A stretch of 9,863 nt of DNA from Acidimicrobiia bacterium UBA6912. GTDB taxonomy: Bacteria; Actinomycetota; Acidimicrobiia; Spongiisociales; UBA5794. The translations under genes and the position numbers were made by a program. The notes beneath the pieces are model-generated. The model did no database searches. It was not told the origin of the DNA and saw nothing but the letters and a program-made list of their open reading frames with translations. Position 1 is the first letter of the stretch. Every line of letters begins with the position of its first letter. Positions 1 to 5,719 of the stretch are shown in pieces. The stretch covers positions 3,934 through 13,796 of the forward strand of contig DKBA01000145.1 of the NCBI GenBank assembly GCA_002450985.1, read 5' to 3'.

Positions 1-317
1 GCCCGGGCGAAGAAGGTGGCGAGGAACGCCGCCGTCTCCTCGGGATCCTGCCGCTCCGCCCTTCCGGTCGAGTCGACCAGGTCGGCGAAGAGCACGGTCA
101 CGAGACGACGCTCGGTGAGCAGATCGGCCTCGCCCGGGATCGGCTGCGCGGCGTCGTCCCCCGCACCGAGCTCCGCGCCACAGTGGTGGCAGAAGCGGGC
201 CATCGGTTGCGCCTCCCGGCCGCACACCGGGCATTCCCTGCGAATCGAGGCGCCGCACGCGCTGCAGAATCGATGATCGATCGGGGTCTCGGCCCCACAC
301 TGCGCACACGAGATCAT
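1..317 (-). CDS. Zinc-ribbon class III adenylate/guanylate cyclase (N-terminal part, runs off left edge)
   Basis: Only the first 105 codons lie in the window. The protein opens with two zinc ribbons: CxxC pairs at C4/C7 and C18/C21, then C29/C32 and C43/C46. A short acidic linker follows. At about residue 68 the start of a class III nucleotide cyclase domain appears (LTERRLVTVLFADLVDST), with D79 at the position of the first metal-binding Asp. Proteins with this layout usually continue with the rest of the cyclase domain and often a large AAA/TPR region, but that part is outside the window. I chose ATG at 315-317 because GGTGGA lies 7 nt upstream; GTG codons at 318-320, 327-329 and 330-332 are in-frame alternatives. 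The gene follows the MFS-Lnt gene in the same frame, only 21 nt after its stop, so the two are probably co-transcribed. The domain call is firm; cyclase activity cannot be judged from this fragment. Confidence 0.88.
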   Translation of the reverse strand, partial: MISCAQCGAETPIDHRFCSACGASIRRECPVCGREAQPMARFCHHCGAELGAGDDAAQPIPGEADLLTERRLVTVLFADLVDSTGRAERQDPEETAAFLATFFAR

Positions 318-324
318 CACGACG

Positions 325-330
325 TCCACC
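325..330 (-). promoter_or_regulatory. Ribosome binding site of the zinc-ribbon cyclase gene
   Basis: Read on the minus strand the hexamer is GGTGGA, 7 nt before ATG 315-317. It lies between the upstream stop codon (TAG, 339-341) and the start, and it favours the ATG over the GTG codons closer to the stop. Confidence 0.5.
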
Positions 331-338
331 ACGCCAGG

Positions 339-3188
339 CTACCGGCCCACCGTCGGAGCAGATGGTGAGGCCTCGTACGCAGCGGCGACCGGTCGACTGC
401 GTCTGGCCGAGGCGAGACCGGCGGCAACGGCTGCAGCGAGCAGCGCCACGGCAGAAGCAGCCGGCAGCCAGTCGCCGAATCGCACGTATGGCGTCGTCGT
501 CTCGCCGAGTGGCACCGCGACCTCCCACGGCCTCACCTCGTCCTGATCCACCCAGAGCAGCCGCCTGCCCTCGGCGTCGAAGGCGGCGCTGACCCCACTC
601 AGCGCTGCGTGGACCACGGGACGGCCGGCCTCAACCGCCCGCACCGCGGCCAGGGACGCGTGCTGTGCCTGCGCCCAGGTGCCCTGGAAGGTGGTCGTCG
701 CGGTCTGGAGGACCACGATGTCGGCGCCGTCGCGAACCAGCGTGCGCACGAGGTCGGGGAAGGCGGATTCGAAGCACACGAGCGGCCCGACGCCGACGCC
801 GCCGACATCCATCACCACCACCCCATGGCCGGGCACCCTGTCCTCGGCAGCGGCATCCGAGACATCCGCGATCCATCCGAGCAGATGACGCAGTGGGATG
901 TACTCCCCAAAGGGCACGAGACGCATCTTGTCGTACCGTGCCTCCACGCCGCCGCCATCGACGAGCACGGCGGCCTTGGCGATCTCTCCGGTTCCGGCGC
1001 TTCCCGCATCGATGTTGACGAGCAGCGGCGCCCCAACCCGGCGAGACAGCGCGATGAGCCTTGCGGCATGAGATGGACTGGACTCGAGATCGAACCCGAC
1101 GCTGCTCTCCGCCCACACGATCAGGTCGAGATCTCGTCCGGCCAGCTCAACGGTCAGCGCCTCGTTGGCGACGAAGCGTTGCTCTTCATCGTGGACGACG
1201 CCGGGCTGGGCGCCGCCGACCCGGAACGTCGCACTCGTGGCAACCGGCGACCGGATGACGCCGTAGGTCCCGGCCACGAGCACGACACCGATGGCGACGG
1301 CCACCGCGGTGACTCTCGCCCGCTCGCCGGACCGCGCGGTCAGCGCCGCCGCCGCTGCGGTGTTGACCGCCATCAGCACGCCGCTCAACAGCCAGACACC
1401 ACCCAGGGACGCCAGTGCCAGAATCGGCCCGTTGTTCCATTGCGTCGAGCCGAGCACGCCCCACGGGCCCCCGAGGCGGTCCCACGATCGCACGTACTCG
1501 GTGAGCACGAATGCGGCAGGCACGACCACGCCGGCTCCGAGGACCCGGCGGGCGCCGGGCCGGCCGGCCAGGCTCCACCACGCCACGACGCTCCAGGGGA
1601 CCCACAGCGCACCGAGCAACATCGCCGCCGGGATCGTGAAGAGCCCCGTTGCCGGAATCATCCACGCGTGGGTGGTCGTCATGAAGGCCATCCCCCCGAA
1701 CCAGCCCCGCCACCCCGCCTCTCTCCGGGTGGGTGCCGCCGCGAGCAAGGAGATGAAGGGCGCCAGACCGATGAAACCGAGCACCCAGATTCCCGGTTCC
1801 GGGAAGGCCAGCGCCGGCACGGCGCCCGCGATGCCTGCTGCGAACCGACCCCGCCACCGGTGCGGAGCCGTAGGCGACCGCTCGGCCGCGTCGCCGCCGA
1901 AGGGCCACGTGCCCAACCGCGACGCCAGCCACCCGCCCACCACGACGAAGGCCCCGGCCAGGCCGAGCAGCACGGCGCGCTCTCGGCCGGGTGCCCACAG
2001 CGGCACCAGGGCCAGCCCCGCCCCCACGAACGCGACGTTGTAGACCATGTCGTACACGGAGAAGACCCGACCGCGCACGCGGTCCGGGCTCGCCTCCTGG
2101 ACGAGGGCGTCGACGAGGACCTTGATGACCTGGAAGGCCAGCGCCGCGATGCCCACGCCGACGACGAGCACTCCAAGGCTCGGAGAGAAGCCGCCGAGCG
2201 CGGCCGCTCCCGCGCCGGCGATGAACGCCAGCGGGAGCAGCGGCCGGCGGTGGTACCGGGCGGCGAGCTGGGGCGCCGCCGCCGTGCCCGCAAATGCGCC
2301 GATGCCGGTCACGGCGAGCGCCAGCCCGTAACCGGGGGCCTCGAGCGAGTAGCGCTCGTCGGCCACCAGGACGAGCACGACGAAGCCGACACCGAGGAGC
2401 AGGCGATTGGCGGCAACTGCCATCAGCGGGCGCCGCACGGCCGCCGTTCCGGCGGCGAAGCGGAGCCCGTCGTAGAGCTCGCCCGCAACACGGCGCACCC
2501 CGGCTCCGATGCGCTCTGCGCCGGCCCCCCCACCAACGTCGGGGAGTCGGGCGAACACGCCCGCCGCGATGCCGTACCCGGTGGCGGCCACGATGAACCC
2601 GGCGGCGGGAACGACGGCGACGAAGGTCGCCCCGATCACTGCGCCGAGGAACGTGGCGAGCATCCCTGCGATCGACGACACGGCGTTGGCTGCGACCAGC
2701 TCGCGGCCGCCCACGGTGATGGGAAGCGCCGCGCCCTTTGCGGCGAGGATGAACCGGGAGGTCGACAGCAGAACGAGGATGGTCGCGTAGGCGAGCGGCT
2801 GGCTGCCCACGGCGACGACCCCGATCGAGGCGATGGCCAGCCCGACGCGGACCATCGAGACGACCACGAGCACTCCGCGGCGCCGGAAGCGATCGATGAC
2901 GACGCCGGCGAACGGACCCACCAGCGAGTAGGGGACGAGACTGACGAGCAGCAGCTTGGCGATCTCCCACGGGCTGGCGCCGCGCCCGACCTCGAAGAGC
3001 ACGACCTGAGCGAACGCGATCTGGACGAATCCGTCGGCCGCCTGCCCCAGCGCCTGGCCGACGACCAGGCGACGGAACGGAGGGAGCGCGAGGAGCCTCG
3101 CACCGCTGCGCCACGGCGTGTCCACCGCGGCGCCCGGCGTGGTGGGGTCTGGTGCCGCACTGCGGGTCCGGTGTACGCGCTGGTGCAT
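339..3188 (-). CDS. lnt: MFS transporter fused to apolipoprotein N-acyltransferase (Lnt)
   Basis: This is a 949-residue two-part membrane protein. Residues about 36-425 form a twelve-span major facilitator of the MFS_3/DHA3 type, with motif A at 95-104 (GVVIDRFRRR) and a matching mid-protein motif (DRVRGRVFS, 369-377). After a short linker, residues about 446-930 make a full Lnt. Its entry is FPEPGIWVLGFIGLAPF (462-478), followed by the GGPWGVLGSTQW segment (573-584), a periplasmic nitrilase-type domain (about 650-900) and a last membrane span (about 906-927). The Glu-Lys-Cys triad is visible: E694 in VWAES, K754 in RYDKMRLVPFGEYIP and C805 in GPLVCFES. E762 and E807 match other conserved family positions. 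Lnt moves an acyl chain from phospholipid to the N-terminal Cys of lipoproteins. The MFS substrate is unknown. ATG at 3186-3188 is the first start but has no well-spaced RBS; GTG at 3123-3125 (residue 22) is an alternative that keeps both domains. Confidence 0.9.
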   Translation of the reverse strand: MHQRVHRTRSAAPDPTTPGAAVDTPWRSGARLLALPPFRRLVVGQALGQAADGFVQIAFAQVVLFEVGRGASPWEIAKLLLVSLVPYSLVGPFAGVVIDRFRRRGVLVVVSMVRVGLAIASIGVVAVGSQPLAYATILVLLSTSRFILAAKGAALPITVGGRELVAANAVSSIAGMLATFLGAVIGATFVAVVPAAGFIVAATGYGIAAGVFARLPDVGGGAGAERIGAGVRRVAGELYDGLRFAAGTAAVRRPLMAVAANRLLLGVGFVVLVLVADERYSLEAPGYGLALAVTGIGAFAGTAAAPQLAARYHRRPLLPLAFIAGAGAAALGGFSPSLGVLVVGVGIAALAFQVIKVLVDALVQEASPDRVRGRVFSVYDMVYNVAFVGAGLALVPLWAPGRERAVLLGLAGAFVVVGGWLASRLGTWPFGGDAAERSPTAPHRWRGRFAAGIAGAVPALAFPEPGIWVLGFIGLAPFISLLAAAPTRREAGWRGWFGGMAFMTTTHAWMIPATGLFTIPAAMLLGALWVPWSVVAWWSLAGRPGARRVLGAGVVVPAAFVLTEYVRSWDRLGGPWGVLGSTQWNNGPILALASLGGVWLLSGVLMAVNTAAAAALTARSGERARVTAVAVAIGVVLVAGTYGVIRSPVATSATFRVGGAQPGVVHDEEQRFVANEALTVELAGRDLDLIVWAESSVGFDLESSPSHAARLIALSRRVGAPLLVNIDAGSAGTGEIAKAAVLVDGGGVEARYDKMRLVPFGEYIPLRHLLGWIADVSDAAAEDRVPGHGVVVMDVGGVGVGPLVCFESAFPDLVRTLVRDGADIVVLQTATTTFQGTWAQAQHASLAAVRAVEAGRPVVHAALSGVSAAFDAEGRRLLWVDQDEVRPWEVAVPLGETTTPYVRFGDWLPAASAVALLAAAVAAGLASARRSRPVAAAYEASPSAPTVGR

Positions 3189-3293
3189 CTCCGCTCACTG
3201 GTGGGCGTCGCACCCCCATCAGACTCCATCGCCCGTCAAGCCGACATGGGGGATGTGCCCCTTTTCTCCCGCCTCCCCCGGTCGCCGGCCAGG

Positions 3294-3299
3294 TACCGT
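3294..3299 (+). promoter_or_regulatory. Candidate -10 box of a leaderless HIT transcript
   Basis: TACCGT fits TANNNT and ends 6 nt before the ATG at 3306. This places the expected transcription start on or next to the start codon, and no Shine-Dalgarno sequence precedes the ATG, so a leaderless mRNA is likely. I see no convincing -35 box. The rest of the 117-bp divergent spacer (3189-3305) shows no clear promoter for the minus-strand MFS-Lnt gene; a TTGACG reading on the minus strand at 3234-3239 lacks a well-spaced -10 partner. Confidence 0.5.
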
Positions 3300-3305
3300 G
3301 TCCGC

Positions 3306-3740
3306 ATGACGGCAACGTGCGTCTTCTGTGCGGTCGCTGCGGGCGAGGCGGCACGAAGCCTCGTGTACGAGGACGACCTCGTCGTCGGGTTCATGGATAT
3401 CTACCCGGTGAACCCCGGCCACCTACTCGTCGCTCCGAAACGGCATGCCACGTCGCTCGGCGATCTCCCGCTGCCGACGGGCTGCCGGATGATGGAAGTC
3501 GCCCTGCGGGTGGCCGACGCCATCCAGGCAGGCCCCCTCCGCGCCGAAGGCATCAATCTCTTCCTGGCCGACGGCGAGGCGGCCGGGCAGGAGATCTTCC
3601 ACATCCACCTTCACGTGATCCCCCGGTTCCGCGGCGACGGGTTCACCCTGCGGATCGACTACGACCGCGCGCCGAGCCGGACGAGGCTCGACGAGCACGC
3701 GGGGATCATCTCCGCGTCGCTGAGAGGCGCCGAGGCCTGA
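3306..3740 (+). CDS. HIT family nucleotide hydrolase/transferase
   Basis: The protein has 144 residues, a normal length for a single-domain HIT protein. The signature HIHLHVI is at 99-105, with H101 expected as the nucleophile that forms a nucleotidyl-His intermediate. An N-terminal CxxC pair (C5, C8) and H47 in PKRHATS fit the zinc-binding subgroup of HIT proteins. The stretch NPGHLLVAPKRHA (36-48) is also typical. Family members hydrolyse or transfer nucleoside phosphates (Ap4A, AMP-lysine and similar compounds) in the cytosol; the substrate here cannot be read from the sequence. The gene diverges from MFS-Lnt and converges on the HisA-like gene. The start at ATG 3306 is supported by the TANNNT box just upstream and by the complete N-terminal CxxC. 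This looks like a housekeeping gene. Confidence 0.93.
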   Translation: MTATCVFCAVAAGEAARSLVYEDDLVVGFMDIYPVNPGHLLVAPKRHATSLGDLPLPTGCRMMEVALRVADAIQAGPLRAEGINLFLADGEAAGQEIFHIHLHVIPRFRGDGFTLRIDYDRAPSRTRLDEHAGIISASLRGAEA

Positions 3741-3758
3741 ACCCAGGGACGCCTCGGC
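3729..3758. terminator. Possible bidirectional terminator hairpin between HIT and HisA-like genes
   Basis: GCCGAGGC (3729-3736) and GCCTCGGC (3751-3758) form a perfect 8-bp, GC-rich stem with a 14-nt loop that contains the HIT stop codon. The hairpin sits at the junction of two converging genes, only 24 nt apart. There is no T-run on either side, so if it terminates transcription it does so without the classical U-tract. Confidence 0.35.
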
Positions 3759-3764
3759 CCCGGC

Positions 3765-4640
3765 TCACGCCTCCCCGCCGGCGAGCCAGTCGACGAACGC
3801 CTCGGCGTGGGTCGCCTCCGCGGTTCCGAGCTTGGCGCGCTGGTGGTACTGGGAGAGGGCGAGGCGCAGATCCTCGAGCGTCCACGGCCCCGGCTCCGGC
3901 CGGCCGCTCCGCAACAGCAGGGCGGCGGCGTCCTCCACGGTGAAGCGTCCTGCGGTGACCTCCCGCCCGACGACAACACCGGCGAGGCGTTTCCCGTCGA
4001 CCTCGAGACCGGTGAGGGTGCGCAGGTCATCGAGGTCGCGGACGCCGCCCGCAGCGATCACCGGCTCGTCGACGATCGACAGCGCCCGGCGGAGCGCCTC
4101 GAGGTTCGGCGGCTCGGCGAGCGCATCGCGCCCCACCTCGGCGATCATGAAGCCTGCCGCCCCGGCGGAGGACAGCTCGATGAGCGCCTCCTCCAGGTAG
4201 CGGCCGCTGTTCACGGTCCAGCCGCGGATCGCCAGCTCCTCGTCGGAACGCACGTCGAGGCTCACGACGATCCGGCCCGCATGGTCGCGGCACAGGTCCC
4301 AGAACAGCACCTGGTCGATGATGGCGACGGTACCCATGACGACCTTGTCGGCGCCCGCTTCGAGCAGCCTGCCGACCTCCTGCGGTGAGCGCACGCCGCC
4401 GCCGACCTGGACGGGCACCGACACCTCCTGGATCAGCTCGCGGATGAGCGGCCGGTTGCGGTAGTCGCCGTGGGCGGCGGCGTCGAGATCGACGATGTGG
4501 AGATGGTCGGCGCCCTTGGCCACCCAGCCCCTCGCCCGCTGCACCGGGTCGGCGTCGAGGAAGATCGCATCGGCGATGTCGCCGCGGGGGAGGCGTACGG
4601 CCTTGCCTTCGAGGATGTTGACTCTGGCGTAGAGATGCAT
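3765..4640 (-). CDS. HisA/HisF-family (beta-alpha)8-barrel protein, divergent HisA-like
   Basis: The protein has 291 residues, against about 240-250 for HisA. The barrel follows HisA closely: VNILEGKAVRLPRGD (7-21), HIVDLDAAAHGD (48-59), PVQVGGGVRS (76-85), IVVSLDVRSDE (124-134), PVIAAGGVRDLDDL (193-206) and GVVVGREV (221-228). The two Gly-rich loops that hold the substrate phosphates are intact. HisA isomerises ProFAR to PRFAR in histidine synthesis. However, the first catalytic Asp (D8 in Thermotoga HisA) is Asn here (N8), and the Thr164 position reads Ala (A167). The second Asp (D127) is kept as D129. The usual DGT after the third motif is DAL (172-174). Residues about 244-291 form a charged C-terminal extension absent from typical HisA. 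It may be a HisA paralogue with another substrate or a changed isomerase. No other his gene lies nearby. The start at ATG 4638-4640 follows a TANNNT box. Confidence 0.8.
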   Translation of the reverse strand: MHLYARVNILEGKAVRLPRGDIADAIFLDADPVQRARGWVAKGADHLHIVDLDAAAHGDYRNRPLIRELIQEVSVPVQVGGGVRSPQEVGRLLEAGADKVVMGTVAIIDQVLFWDLCRDHAGRIVVSLDVRSDEELAIRGWTVNSGRYLEEALIELSSAGAAGFMIAEVGRDALAEPPNLEALRRALSIVDEPVIAAGGVRDLDDLRTLTGLEVDGKRLAGVVVGREVTAGRFTVEDAAALLLRSGRPEPGPWTLEDLRLALSQYHQRAKLGTAEATHAEAFVDWLAGGEA

Positions 4641-4647
4641 GCCCGAG

Positions 4648-4653
4648 AGGGTA
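4648..4653 (-). promoter_or_regulatory. Candidate -10 box of a leaderless HisA-like transcript
   Basis: On the minus strand the hexamer is TACCCT (TANNNT), ending 7 nt before ATG 4638-4640. Transcription would start at or beside the start codon. No Shine-Dalgarno sequence is seen and no clear -35 box is present. This is the same arrangement as at the HIT gene. Confidence 0.5.
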
Positions 4654-4713
4654 ACGGTCGTCGGGCAACGGCGCGGCTCCCACCAGAATGGTGCCGACGA
4701 GAACCCGATGCCC

Positions 4714-4719
4714 GGGAGG
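4714..4719 (+). promoter_or_regulatory. Ribosome binding site of the alcohol dehydrogenase gene
   Basis: GGGAGG lies 4 nt before ATG 4724-4726. It decides in favour of this start over the in-frame ATG at 4688, which would add 12 residues unlike the family's N-terminus and has no RBS. Confidence 0.6.
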
Positions 4720-4723
4720 CCCG

Positions 4724-5719
4724 ATGCGCGCCGAGCTGCTCGAAACGCCCCGACCGATCGACGTGCAGCCGCTGCGCACCGCAGACGTCGCGGCGCCGCA
4801 CCCGGCCCCAGGTGAGCTCACGGTCGACGTTGCGGCATGCGGGGTGTGCCGCACCGACCTCCAGCTCGTCACGGGAGACCTCGAGGCGCACCGTCTGCCG
4901 GTGATCCCGGGCCATCAGGCGGTCGGGCGGGTCCGTGCGATCGGCGACGGCGTTCCCGGCTGGCGTATCGGTGACCGAGTGGGGGTGGCCTGGCTGGCCG
5001 GGAGTTGCGGCGGGTGCCGTCACTGCGTGGCCGGCCAGGAGAACCTCTGCGAGCAGGCCCAGTTCACCGGATGGGACCGCGACGGCGGGTATGCGGAGCA
5101 GATGGCCGTGCGAGCCGACTTCGCCCTCCGTATCCCCGCCAACTTCGACGATCTGGCCGCCGCCCCGCTGCTGTGCGGCGGGGTCATCGGCTACCGGGCG
5201 TTGCGTGTCTCAGGCATCCGGCCGGGAGGCCGCCTCGGTCTGTACGGGTTCGGCGCCTCGGCCCTGCTGGCGATCCAGGTGGCGCTCCACTGGGGGTGCG
5301 AGGTGTTCGTCGCCACCCGCTCGGTCGCCGAGCAGCAGCGGGCCCTCGAGATGGGGGCGGTGTGGGCCGGTTCCTACCACGACACCCCGCCGGTCCCTCT
5401 CGACGCCGCGGTGACGTTCGCCCCGGTCGGCCACGTGGTCGTCGAGGCACTCAAGGCCGTCGATCGCGGCGGGACGGTTGCCATCAACGCCATCCACCTC
5501 GACCGCATCCCCGAGTTCCCCTACGACCTCCTGTGGTGGGAGCGGCAGCTGCGCAGCGTCGCCAACTTCACCCGAGCCGATGCGCAGGAGTTCCTCGATC
5601 TGGCAGCGACGATCCCGGTGCGGACCATCGTCGACCCGTTCCCGCTCGAGGCGGCGAACGTGGCGCTGTCTCGCCTCCACGGCGGCTCGATCAGCGGAGC
5701 GGCGGTGCTCACCACGTGA
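4724..5719 (+). CDS. Zinc-dependent alcohol dehydrogenase, adh_fam_2 (TIGR02822)-like
   Basis: This 331-residue medium-chain dehydrogenase has catalytic zinc ligands C39 (CGVCRTDL), H64 and C151 (LLCGGVIGYRAL). The structural zinc knuckle has four Cys at 95, 98, 101 and 109 (SCGGCRHC...NLC). The nucleotide-binding Rossmann turn is GLYGFGAS (172-179). The signatures DRVGVAWLAGSCG, QFTGWDRDGGYAEQ and LRSVANFTRADAQEFL match the TIGR02822 group from memory of the family. The conserved GHE after the catalytic His is GHQ (63-65) here. The reaction should be NAD(P)-linked alcohol/aldehyde interconversion in the cytosol; the substrate is unknown. It is the first gene of an operon: its stop TGA (5717-5719) overlaps the GTG start of the LCP gene. 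Why a dehydrogenase is coupled to a wall ligase is not evident from sequence. Confidence 0.93.
   Translation: MRAELLETPRPIDVQPLRTADVAAPHPAPGELTVDVAACGVCRTDLQLVTGDLEAHRLPVIPGHQAVGRVRAIGDGVPGWRIGDRVGVAWLAGSCGGCRHCVAGQENLCEQAQFTGWDRDGGYAEQMAVRADFALRIPANFDDLAAAPLLCGGVIGYRALRVSGIRPGGRLGLYGFGASALLAIQVALHWGCEVFVATRSVAEQQRALEMGAVWAGSYHDTPPVPLDAAVTFAPVGHVVVEALKAVDRGGTVAINAIHLDRIPEFPYDLLWWERQLRSVANFTRADAQEFLDLAATIPVRTIVDPFPLEAANVALSRLHGGSISGAAVLTT

Noticed and set aside
3234..3239. TTGACG on the minus strand as a -35 box for MFS-Lnt
   Set aside because: No -10-like hexamer lies 16-19 bp downstream; the nearest, TCTGAT, is only 10 bp away.
3244..3256. ACAT-GGGGG-ATGT inverted repeat in the divergent spacer as an operator
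   Set aside because: The arms are only 4 bp and do not extend, so chance is a sufficient explanation.
1186..3354. A 722-codon minus-strand frame overlapping MFS-Lnt
   Set aside because: It is an Arg-rich out-of-frame reading of the same DNA with no recognisable motif.
609..3740. A 1043-codon open frame on the plus strand running antisense through MFS-Lnt and into the HIT gene
   Set aside because: Up to the HIT start it is rich in Arg, Gly, Asp, His and Glu, without domains, and lies opposite a gene with clear family motifs. It is a by-product of very high GC; only its last 144 codons are real (HIT).
5005..5715. Upstream extension of the LCP frame through the dehydrogenase gene
   Set aside because: The extension reads as Arg/Gly/Pro-rich low-complexity sequence in another frame of a well-supported gene. 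The GTG at 5716 with the GTGA overlap explains the true start.
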